Of a stretch of 5,136 bases of DNA, positions 1 to 5,136 are shown piece after piece (within the stretch, counting starts at the first letter, position 1; every line of letters starts with the position of its first letter). The DNA lies in contig JANXUN010000551.1 of the NCBI GenBank assembly GCA_025356185.1, forward strand, positions 1 through 5,136, in the 5' to 3' direction. Below the pieces are notes generated by a model. The model worked only from the letters and a program-made list of their open reading frames with translations. It ran no database searches and was not told the DNA's origin. The position numbers and the translations under genes were made by a program. Source of the stretch: Gemmatimonadaceae bacterium. Lineage in GTDB: Bacteria; Gemmatimonadota; Gemmatimonadetes; Gemmatimonadales; Gemmatimonadaceae.

Positions 1-1291
1 TGACGCGATGAAAATCAGTGGCGCAATCGCCGTGGCCATTGGATTGCTGTGGCTGGCCGCGATTTTGTTGATTGCTGCGGCCCGTCGTGCTACTCGACCG
101 TGGTGGCCGTTTACGCTGCGCCAAGGCATTGCGAACTTGCATCGACCTTCCAATCAAACGCGCGCGGTGACGCTCGCACTGGGCTTTGGCGCGTTCCTGC
201 TGAGCACCGTGTATCTCGTGCAGGCAAACATTCTCGGACAAGTGCAAGCCACTGCGGATTCGAGCGCGGGCAACTTGCTCCTGTTTGACGTGCAGGACAA
301 TCAAGCCGCTCCGCTCGATTCGATGTTGCGCTCGCGGCAGTTCGCGATTGTGCAGAAAACGGCGATCATCACGATGCGCATCGATGCAATTAACGGAAAG
401 AGCGTTTCGGCGTTGATCGCCGACACGAGCGTGCGTCGCGCTGGGTGGGGATTGCGTCGCGAGTATCGCTCGACGTATCGCGACAACATCGTGGGCTCGG
501 AAAAAGTGGTTGCAGGTGCATGGATGCCTGACAGTGCGACGCGCGCCACCAATCGCGCGAAAAATCCCGACGCGCCATTTGATGTCTCGTTTGAGCGCGA
601 CCTAGCGACGAGCCTTAAAGTCGGCATCGGAGACACCGTCACGTGGAATGTGCAGGGTGTGCCCGTGCGTACGGTCGTGAGCAGCTTGCGCACCGTAAAC
701 TTTGCGCGATTTGAAGCGAACTTTTTTGTGGTCTTTGCTCCCGAAGCGATTCGGAAGGCGCCGCAACAGTACGTATTTGTCGCGAACGTGCCGGTCGGTG
801 ATCCGCTGGCGACGATTCAGCGCGACGTGGTGAAGCGATTTCCCAACATCTCCTCGCTCGACCTCACGCTGGTTCGCGAAACGATCGGGTCGATCGTGAA
901 TCGCGTGATCTTGGCAGTGCGTTTCTTGGGGCTTTTCTCGCTGGCGATGGGCATCCCCGTGCTCTTTAGTGCCGTCGCCGCGACGCGCCGTGCCCGTTTG
1001 CGCGAGGGCGTGCTGTTGCGGACGCTTGGTGCGACGCGATTGCAAGTTGCGAAAGTGTTGCTCGCCGAGTATGGCGCACTGGGCGCGCTCGGCGCGCTGA
1101 CAGGAATGTTGCTCGCGTTTGGTGGCGCGTGGGGGTTGTCGCGGTTCGTCTTTCACGACGAATTTCACCCAGCCATTCTCGCGACGATGGGCATCAGCGT
1201 TGGTATGCTCACACTCACGATGGCGATCGGTTGGCTCACGAGTCGTGATGTATATCGCGCGACGCCGATGGCGGCTATTCGCGAGAGTTAA
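1..1291 (+). CDS. FtsX-family (YbbP-like) ABC transporter permease, C-terminal half, 5' end outside window
   Basis: Integral-membrane permease of the FtsX/MacB/LolC superfamily, which works with a cytoplasmic ATPase of the LolD/YbbA type on lipoprotein, lipid or small-molecule export. The substrate cannot be read here. Numbering from the ATG at 8: hydrophobic segments at about 3-25 and 53-73, a soluble extracytoplasmic region of about 75-290, then three more segments at about 300-324, 347-378 and 388-412. The stretch RRARLREGVLLRTLGATRLQ (327-346) followed by a Gly/Ala-rich helix is the typical FtsX-domain core. LRQGIANLHRPSNQTRAVTLALG (38-60), the REYRSTYRDN region and FERDLATSLKVGIGDTVTW are typical of the YbbP branch. 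The frame is open to the window edge, and family members run to roughly 800 residues, so the ATG at 8 is probably internal and about half the protein is missing. The stop is TAA at 1289-1291. No ATPase partner is visible; it would be expected upstream. Confidence 0.9.
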   Translation, partial: DAMKISGAIAVAIGLLWLAAILLIAAARRATRPWWPFTLRQGIANLHRPSNQTRAVTLALGFGAFLLSTVYLVQANILGQVQATADSSAGNLLLFDVQDNQAAPLDSMLRSRQFAIVQKTAIITMRIDAINGKSVSALIADTSVRRAGWGLRREYRSTYRDNIVGSEKVVAGAWMPDSATRATNRAKNPDAPFDVSFERDLATSLKVGIGDTVTWNVQGVPVRTVVSSLRTVNFARFEANFFVVFAPEAIRKAPQQYVFVANVPVGDPLATIQRDVVKRFPNISSLDLTLVRETIGSIVNRVILAVRFLGLFSLAMGIPVLFSAVAATRRARLREGVLLRTLGATRLQVAKVLLAEYGALGALGALTGMLLAFGGAWGLSRFVFHDEFHPAILATMGISVGMLTLTMAIGWLTSRDVYRATPMAAIRES

Positions 1292-1303
1292 GCGGTGTTG
1301 ACC

Positions 1304-1328
1304 GTGCAGTGTGCAGTGCGAACCGCAC
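1304..1328 (+). terminator. Weak hairpin between convergent genes
   Basis: GTGCG (1316-1320) and CGCAC (1324-1328) form a perfect 5-bp GC-rich stem with a 3-nt loop. It lies 24 nt after the permease stop and just before the lipoprotein stop. Just upstream is a perfect 7-bp tandem repeat, GTGCAGT twice (1304-1317). There is no clear T-run on either side, so intrinsic termination is only a possibility suggested by position between two converging genes. Confidence 0.25.
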
Positions 1329-1333
1329 AGTTG

Positions 1334-2185
1334 TTAGCGTCGACCGATCAGACCAAAGCGCGCGATTCCTGCGGGCACTGGAGCAGTCGGCGTCAAATAC
1401 CAGACGCGGGCGCCCACCAGTGACTGCAGCGCGGGCGATGGAGTACCGAGAGCTTTTCGTCCAGTTCCTTCGGTGAGCCTGAGCGACCAAGTGCCCTTCA
1501 CATTTTCGACGCGACCATCGACCACTGGAATGCCGCTGTACGCGCGAACGACGTAGTCGCGCACGACGATATCGCGGGGCGCGACTTTCATTCCGTGGAT
1601 CACGATTTCTGCGCCAAGCAAAGATGACAAACTCGCAGTGATCATGCCACTCATCGCAATCGATGTACCGGAGCTCGTCCGCAACACAAACTGTCGTGCG
1701 GCGTTGGATCCGATTTGTGTCACGACACCGCGCGCAGTGTCGCCTACGACCCGACTGTTCGGATCATTTGCCGCAGCTATTCTCAGTCCAGCCGCTCGTG
1801 CCATGGAGTCGCCTCGGGCCTGCGCGCGCCGGGTCATAGGATTGTCACCTGGACCCAGCGGCAACTGCGGTGCAAATACAACCCGCGCTCCCGCTGGTGC
1901 GGATGCGCGCGCGCTGTTGGCCTGTAGTTTGGCAGCAATCGTGTCCACGCGCGACGGCACGCGTCCCGCTTGGGCAACCAGTGAATCTCCTCGCGATGAC
2001 AGTGAATCGAATCCGGGACTATCTCCACGAATAGTCACCGTACCCGCATCAGACTTGTCGCACGCAGCGAGTGTGGCGCTCAGCAAAACCGTGTAAGCCA
2101 CGGCGCGAGCGGCGGTGCGCGTGAAGATATGATTGTTTTCGACAGGTGTGATCATCGGCGGAGTGGCGTTGCTGCAATGTTGCAA
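1334..2185 (-). CDS. Predicted lipoprotein with duplicated beta-rich module, function unknown
   Basis: I do not recognise a named family. With the TTG start at 2185 the protein has 283 residues. A signal peptide with Arg23/Arg27, a hydrophobic core (28-39) and the lipobox TLAAC with Cys42 predicts a lipid-anchored envelope protein. Residues 43-145 are hydrophilic, low in order and rich in Asp, Ser, Arg and Ala, with RGDS three times (53-56, 65-68, 124-127). Residues about 152-200 and 222-265 look like two copies of one beta-rich module. Both follow a pattern of G-x-V, an F/W-x-LR strand, a GT turn and L-x-S-L-(L/V)-G-A-(E/R)-(I/V), possibly OB-like. The start is uncertain. TTG 2185 has GAGGTG 8 nt upstream, a strong ribosome binding site. 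ATG 2155 has none but gives a more usual 31-residue signal peptide. The gene converges on the permease with a 42-nt gap and diverges from the TPR gene. It is probably monocistronic. Confidence 0.78.
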   Translation of the reverse strand: MQHCSNATPPMITPVENNHIFTRTAARAVAYTVLLSATLAACDKSDAGTVTIRGDSPGFDSLSSRGDSLVAQAGRVPSRVDTIAAKLQANSARASAPAGARVVFAPQLPLGPGDNPMTRRAQARGDSMARAAGLRIAAANDPNSRVVGDTARGVVTQIGSNAARQFVLRTSSGTSIAMSGMITASLSSLLGAEIVIHGMKVAPRDIVVRDYVVRAYSGIPVVDGRVENVKGTWSLRLTEGTGRKALGTPSPALQSLVGARVWYLTPTAPVPAGIARFGLIGRR

Positions 2186-2423
2186 AACGGCGACACCTCG
2201 TCAATTCGCAGTCAGACTGGACGTTACTGACGACCGACAATATCCACAGTCTCAAGTGGAAAGGTGTTGGGCCTGCTGAGTGTGCACTGAACTGATCCCG
2301 TCTGTCCCCGAAAGAGGCCATCAAACCTGGCTGGCACAACACGATAAGTCGCCGAGAGCACAACTATCACTCCATGGGCACAATAGGGTGACGATCAGGT
2401 CGACAGTGCGTCAAACGAACGCA
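2186..2423. other. Divergent intergenic region, promoters expected but not identifiable
   Basis: This stretch separates the minus-strand lipoprotein gene from the plus-strand TPR gene, so both promoters should lie here. I find no convincing -35/-10 pair on either strand and no RNA gene. A weak 5-bp inverted repeat, GTCAG (2211-2215) and CTGAC (2227-2231), is present. The ribosome binding site for the TTG start of the lipoprotein sits at its left edge (CACCTC at 2194-2199 on the plus strand, read as GAGGTG). The plus-strand frame of the TPR gene stays open back to 2280, but that extension has no domain-like character. Confidence 0.55.
2194..2199 (-). promoter_or_regulatory. Shine-Dalgarno GAGGTG for lipoprotein TTG start
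   Basis: On the minus strand GAGGTG lies 8 nt before TTG at 2185-2183. It matches six consecutive bases of the ideal anti-SD complement AGGAGGTG. This favours the rare TTG start over the downstream ATG at 2155, which has no purine-rich site in front of it. Confidence 0.5.
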
Positions 2424-3311
2424 ATGCACGCCCCCACGACCAGCGAGCCCCACGCGCACCGCACGCGCGAACCATGGCACGACGCGAATGCCCGCGGACT
2501 TGCCCTCGCTAACGACGGTGAGTGGACGTCGGCGGCCGAAGTGTGGCGCGACGCGGTTGAGGCGGTTGCCGCTGACAACGACGCGGAGTCGGCCGACGCG
2601 CTCGCGCTGTTGCTGAGCAATCTCGCGCAGGCCTGTTTTCGCACCGGATGCATCGACGACAGCATCCGACATGCCCAGCGTGCGTGTGCGCTGCGCGCCG
2701 CGCTTGTCGGAGATGACGCTGTCGCGGTGTCACGCGCCCGCGCCGATCTCGCCGTGCTGCTCGCGGCGGCAGATCGCGCGGACGAAGGGCTGAATGTCAT
2801 TGCGCGCGCGCTCGCTGGGATCGAGCTCAGTGCCGGCGATGAAGATCTTCGGCTTGCGTCGGTACTGGAGAATGCCGCGCGAATCGCCATCGCGGCGGGT
2901 CAGCCGTCGACCGCGGAGCCGTATCTGATTCGATTGCACGCGTTGCTCGCTGCGTACGAAGCGCCTACCGACGCCGCCGACATTCTGCTTGTTCGCCTCG
3001 CAGCGTATCGACGCGCCACGAACAGCTTTCATGACGTAGACTGCGTAGTCGACGCGCCGATTGACGAGTCCTCGAACGCATTGCCTGCACACGACGTGCT
3101 GGGCTTTCGGGTGGAATATGGTACGCCGATTGAGCAGGAATCGGGGTCTCCCGACTATGCGCGCGAGAAGCCACCGGCGATCACACATATCGCGACGCCC
3201 GTTGCTGGCACGCCGGTGCAAAGCGCCCCGATGCCGACGCTGAACATTACACCAGATGACGCCCTGCGCGAGCGTCGTGTGATACGACGGCCGCGACTGC
3301 GCTTTAGCTGA
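2424..3311 (+). CDS. TPR-like repeat protein, function unknown
   Basis: 295 residues from ATG 2424. Residues about 20-180 form helix-turn-helix pairs of tetratricopeptide character: 21-50 (ANARGLALANDGEW, then AAEVWRDAVEAV), 57-95 (ALLLSNLAQACFRTGCIDDS), 102-135 (RADLAVLLAAADRADEGLNV) and 143-178 (VLENAARIAIAAGQPSTAEP). This is the TPR_12-like arrangement often seen in bacterial scaffold proteins. No signal peptide or membrane segment is visible, so a cytoplasmic protein-binding role is inferred. Residues 205-280 are acidic to Pro/Thr-rich and probably disordered, and the last 14 residues are strongly basic. Start choice: ATG 2424 has no clear ribosome binding site. GTG 2406, six codons upstream, has AGG at 2397-2399 with 6-nt spacing and is a good alternative. 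GTG 2280 is unlikely. A small unknown gene follows on the same strand after 78 nt and may be co-transcribed. No enzymatic motif is seen. Confidence 0.75.
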   Translation: MHAPTTSEPHAHRTREPWHDANARGLALANDGEWTSAAEVWRDAVEAVAADNDAESADALALLLSNLAQACFRTGCIDDSIRHAQRACALRAALVGDDAVAVSRARADLAVLLAAADRADEGLNVIARALAGIELSAGDEDLRLASVLENAARIAIAAGQPSTAEPYLIRLHALLAAYEAPTDAADILLVRLAAYRRATNSFHDVDCVVDAPIDESSNALPAHDVLGFRVEYGTPIEQESGSPDYAREKPPAITHIATPVAGTPVQSAPMPTLNITPDDALRERRVIRRPRLRFS

Positions 3312-3314
3312 CTA

Positions 3315-3326
3315 ACATTCGAATGT
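3315..3326. promoter_or_regulatory. Perfect 12-bp palindrome, possible operator
   Basis: ACATTCGAATGT is a perfect palindrome starting 4 nt after the TPR gene stop and 63 nt before the ATG of the next gene. It is more AT-rich than its surroundings. Having no loop, it suits a dimeric protein-binding site better than an RNA hairpin. A binding role is inference from symmetry and position only. Confidence 0.3.
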
Positions 3327-3346
3327 GATTGCGACGCATATTTCCG

Positions 3347-3375
3347 GTTCGTGAACGATCGACACGCAGGTTCAC
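3347..3375 (+). repeat. Inverted repeats in leader of small gene
   Basis: GTTC-GT-GAAC (3347-3356) is a short interrupted palindrome. Its right part GTGAAC (3351-3356) is also matched by the inverted copy GTTCAC at 3370-3375, 13 nt away. The two pairings exclude each other, and the second would put a small stem-loop about 14 nt before the ATG at 3390. Stems of 4-6 bp are short, so chance is a real possibility. Confidence 0.25.
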
Positions 3376-3389
3376 AGCCCTACGGACCG

Positions 3390-3803
3390 ATGACAACGCA
3401 GGTGCGTCGGTTCCTCGTGCAGTTTGCGGGTCTCGGCGCGTCGGCTCGGGCGCGCATTGTCGAACGCTATTTAGACCTTTCCTCGCAACGCGCGTTCGCA
3501 CTGGCCGAGCAGGCGCTTGCGGAAACCATTGTGCAAGCGGGGCGCATCGCTGAACAGGACGCACTTGCCGGGCCATTACTCCAGCTGGTAGGTCGCGAGC
3601 GGCACGCCTCTCACGATCAGACCGGAGACGCGACGGATGTCGGCAGCACGAGCGACGATGACGTTGCGCACCTTGACAAGGTCGCAGAGCCTGCACTGGC
3701 AGCGGTACTCGCGTTGCTCGTCGCCGATGTGTTGCTGCCGTCGGTTGCGACAACCCTCTATGCGCCGGTGTGCGACGAAATTGCGTGGCCGTTGTCGCGT
3801 TGA
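3390..3803 (+). CDS. Small protein of unknown function downstream of TPR gene
   Basis: 137 residues from ATG 3390; I recognise no family. Residues 1-67 are predicted almost entirely helical and amphipathic (for example QVRRFLVQFAGLGASARARI and LDLSSQRAFALAEQALAET). Residues 69-99 form a hydrophilic, His/Asp-rich linker. Residues 101-122 (ALAAVLALLVADVLLPSV core) are hydrophobic enough for one membrane-associated helix or a buried helix, and the tail ends in a short polar segment with one Cys. No signal peptide is seen. The frame also allows GTG 3351 (150 residues); neither start has a good ribosome binding site, and ATG is preferred. The gene is real rather than a shadow as judged by its position between TPR and apaG genes without overlap and by its regular helical pattern. 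It may share a transcript with the TPR gene. Function is unknown. Confidence 0.65.
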   Translation: MTTQVRRFLVQFAGLGASARARIVERYLDLSSQRAFALAEQALAETIVQAGRIAEQDALAGPLLQLVGRERHASHDQTGDATDVGSTSDDDVAHLDKVAEPALAAVLALLVADVLLPSVATTLYAPVCDEIAWPLSR

Positions 3804-3811
3804 CGACAACG
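3790..3811. terminator. 8-bp hairpin in convergent junction
   Basis: CGTTGTCG (3790-3797) and CGACAACG (3804-3811) form a perfect 8-bp stem with a 6-nt loop, CGTTGA, that contains the TGA stop (3801-3803) of the small gene. It lies just beyond the apaG stop (TAG at 3818-3816 on the minus strand). A symmetric hairpin between two converging genes could act in both directions, but there is no T-run on either strand, so it is not a canonical intrinsic terminator. Confidence 0.4.
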
Positions 3812-3815
3812 ATCG

Positions 3816-4229
3816 CTACGACAGCGTATCAGCGCGGGGTTCAGCGACCAGCGTAAACCGCGGAATGATGGCCTGAAACGTCTCGCCGTCGTCCCGAACG
3901 AACCGATACGTGCCTTCCATCCATCCGTTCGCGGATTTGAGCACGCAGAACGAGCGATACTCGTGAACATGACCTGGGAGCAAGTGCGGTTGTTCGCCGA
4001 CGACGCCTTCACCCTCGACGACCGTGTCGCCAACAGCGTCGTCATGAATAAGCCACCGACGCGTGCGCAGTTGCGCGGCCTGTTCGCCGACGTTCTCAAT
4101 GCGAATGTGATAGGCGAACACAAACTGGCCGAGCATCGGATTGGAGCGTTCGCGCAGGTACGTCGGACGCACCGTAATACGAATGCCTTCGCTGACTCGA
4201 TAGAAAAACGGCGTTCGCTCAGCGGCCAC
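3816..4229 (-). CDS. apaG: ApaG domain protein (Co2+/Mg2+ efflux protein ApaG family name)
   Basis: 137 residues from GTG 4229. Nearly the whole length is the ApaG/DUF525 immunoglobulin-like beta sandwich. The line-up is YRVSEGIRITVRPTYL (10-25), GQFVFAYHIRIENVG (34-48), the RRWLIHD strand (57-63), the family hallmark GEGVVGEQP (73-81), and the closing GWMEGTYRF...DGETF...IPRFTL (102-127). E. coli ApaG has about 125 residues, so this is full length. The family is tied to divalent cation (cobalt) resistance phenotypes, and the same fold occurs in F-box proteins, but its molecular activity is unsettled. The start was chosen because the minus-strand site GAGGA (4241-4237) lies 7 nt before GTG 4229 and the product then begins just before the domain. 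ATG 4262 would add 11 residues but has no ribosome binding site. The gene overlaps the end of the upstream glycoside hydrolase gene by 11 nt, so translational coupling is likely. Confidence 0.92.
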   Translation of the reverse strand: MAAERTPFFYRVSEGIRITVRPTYLRERSNPMLGQFVFAYHIRIENVGEQAAQLRTRRWLIHDDAVGDTVVEGEGVVGEQPHLLPGHVHEYRSFCVLKSANGWMEGTYRFVRDDGETFQAIIPRFTLVAEPRADTLS

Positions 4230-5136
4230 CGGGACGTCCTCGTGAAAAAATCGACTGTGCATGCGGGTCAGCGGCCGATGACGATGCGCTGCTCGCGAGC
4301 GGAATTGTCGTCGCCGAACTTTCGATGCCCACGCGATTGATCGCGCGCACCGACACATCTGTGGCGTGAAGCCCGGTAGGAATTTGATACGATGTCGTGA
4401 CGCCCGGGAGTACTGTCGACGTCCAGCCTGTATCCGTGCGCACCTGAACGAGCCACTGCCAGGGAGCGACGTTTCGCCTAGTCGTGAGAGCGACCGACGT
4501 CACACCTTGGCGATCGCTCGCGCGGAGCACGGGCGTCGGCGGTGCAGCGACTTTCAGCCATGGTGTTGCCGGAATAAGCGCCGGCGACGCATACGGTCCA
4601 TGCATCAGCGTGTCGTTCATCCCGCCTTGATTGGTGAGAAACGCTTTCATGGAAAAGTGGACGTTGCCCGTCGCGCCTAGTTGCTCGCGCGTCACGCGCA
4701 CTTGCTCAACCAGCTCACTGATGGGAAATGCCGCACTCCCTGTACCCGCAGCACGCGATGTGAAATTGCCGGGCCACAAATGGCGCGCATAGGTATTTTC
4801 GCGCGCCCACCAATCCAACAGCACGGGATACGACTGCTCGGCTTTGAACGTGGGCCAGTACAGCTGCGGCGTGAAGTAATCCAGCCACCCTTCATTGAGC
4901 CACTTCCGTGCGTCGGCGTACAGTTTCTCGTACGAATCGAAACCTTTGATTTGCGCCGGTGTTCCCGGGCGCCAAATACCAAACGGACTGACGCCGAACT
5001 TGACCCACGGTTTGGTTTTGTGAACGCCGTCGTTGAGCAGGTGCACTAACTCATTCACGTTATTACGACGCCAATCAGCGCGATCCAGCGTACCGCCATT
5101 CTTGGTATATCGCTTGTAGCTCGCGTTGTCAGGAAA
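4219..5136 (-). CDS. GHL10-type glycoside hydrolase with C-terminal Fn3-like domain, N-terminal part outside window
   Basis: The last 305 residues of a YngK/GHL10 (formerly DUF187) glycosidase-like protein; the frame is open to the right edge. Numbering from the edge: FPDNASY (1-7), GGTLDRADWRRNNVNELV (14-31), KFGVSPFGIWRPG (46-58) and WLDYFTPQLYWP (84-95) are family-typical blocks of the TIM-barrel core. They are followed by the WWARENTYARHLWPGNF region (109-125), whose aromatic residues would suit sugar binding. Residues about 196-280 (PPTPVLRASD to ESSATTIPL) have the strand pattern of a fibronectin type III domain. The last 25 residues are Ser/Ala-rich, then Gly/Arg-rich. Family members are usually secreted or lipid-anchored, and the signal sequence would lie outside the window. 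The precise substrate is unknown; a cell-wall or extracellular polysaccharide is inferred. A GTG at 5058 in the frame is internal, because the conserved DWRRNN block lies upstream of it. The stop TGA (4221-4219) overlaps apaG. Confidence 0.9.
   Translation of the reverse strand, partial: FPDNASYKRYTKNGGTLDRADWRRNNVNELVHLLNDGVHKTKPWVKFGVSPFGIWRPGTPAQIKGFDSYEKLYADARKWLNEGWLDYFTPQLYWPTFKAEQSYPVLLDWWARENTYARHLWPGNFTSRAAGTGSAAFPISELVEQVRVTREQLGATGNVHFSMKAFLTNQGGMNDTLMHGPYASPALIPATPWLKVAAPPTPVLRASDRQGVTSVALTTRRNVAPWQWLVQVRTDTGWTSTVLPGVTTSYQIPTGLHATDVSVRAINRVGIESSATTIPLASSASSSAADPHAQSIFSRGRPGGR
4237..4241 (-). promoter_or_regulatory. Shine-Dalgarno GAGGA deciding the apaG start
   Basis: TCCTC on the plus strand reads GAGGA on the minus strand, 7 nt before GTG 4229. 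It lies inside the last codons of the glycoside hydrolase gene, so ribosomes ending there (stop at 4221-4219) would be well placed to restart on apaG. This supports GTG 4229 over ATG 4262. Confidence 0.55.

Noticed and set aside
602..1168. Long minus-strand open frame (188 codons) opposite the permease
   Set aside because: Its product is Arg/His/Gln-rich with no domain pattern, and the opposite strand encodes a clear FtsX permease. It is a shadow of GC-rich codon use.
1304..1317. Tandem GTGCAGT repeat as a mobile-element or attachment-site scar
   Set aside because: Only two 7-bp copies, with no flanking integrase, inverted terminal repeats or interrupted gene.
2331..2350. TGGCAC near 2332 as a sigma-54 type -24 element
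   Set aside because: The matching -12 element (TTGC at the proper spacing) is absent; the sequence there reads GATA.
2280..2423. Upstream extension of the TPR gene to GTG 2280
   Set aside because: The extra 48 residues show no helical-repeat character, and GTG 2280 has no ribosome binding site. GTG 2406 or ATG 2424 fits better.
2411..2890. Minus-strand Ala/Ser-rich frame (159 codons) opposite the TPR gene
   Set aside because: Low-complexity composition is what an Ala/Asp/Arg-rich gene yields on its reverse strand; there is no signal or domain, and the TPR pattern is on the plus strand.
3963..4340. Plus-strand frame (125 codons) opposite apaG
   Set aside because: The minus strand carries all conserved ApaG blocks, and the plus-strand product has no recognisable features.
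4262..4358. N-terminal extension of ApaG up to 4358
   Set aside because: The added residues are Arg/Cys-rich and lie entirely within the hydrolase Fn3-like coding region; the ApaG domain begins well downstream.

Overview
The window looks like an ordinary stretch of chromosome from a GC-rich, CGCG-rich bacterium. The Ala/Arg-heavy proteins and this mix of gene families (YbbP-type permease, small Asp/Ser/Arg-rich lipoprotein, GHL10 glycoside hydrolase, ApaG) would fit the Gemmatimonadota. That assignment is an impression from protein style, not a phylogenetic result. I see no insertion sequence, phage gene, CRISPR array, rRNA or tRNA.

Layout, left to right. (1) Positions 1-1291, plus strand: the C-terminal half of an FtsX-family ABC transporter permease whose start lies left of the window. 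(2) Positions 1334-2185, minus strand and convergent with the permease: a predicted lipoprotein with three RGDS tetrapeptides and what looks like a duplicated beta-rich module. (3) Positions 2186-2423: a divergent intergenic region that must carry the promoters of the lipoprotein and of the next gene, but no convincing consensus promoter is visible. (4) Positions 2424-3311, plus strand: a TPR-like helical-repeat protein with a disordered, basic C-terminus. It is followed 78 nt later by a 137-residue protein of unknown function (3390-3803). (5) A short convergent junction holds an 8-bp hairpin over the stop codon of the small gene. (6) Positions 3816-4229, minus strand: ApaG. Its best-supported start (GTG with a good Shine-Dalgarno) overlaps by 11 nt the end of (7) a GHL10-type glycoside hydrolase with a C-terminal Fn3-like domain (4219 to beyond 5136). 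These two genes are translationally overlapped and form one minus-strand unit.

No obvious new defence, secretion or biosynthetic system is present. The points most worth a second look are the duplicated-module lipoprotein, the uncharacterised TPR/small-protein pair with a perfect 12-bp palindrome between the two genes, and the overlap of apaG with an envelope glycoside hydrolase gene. Both edge genes are incomplete.
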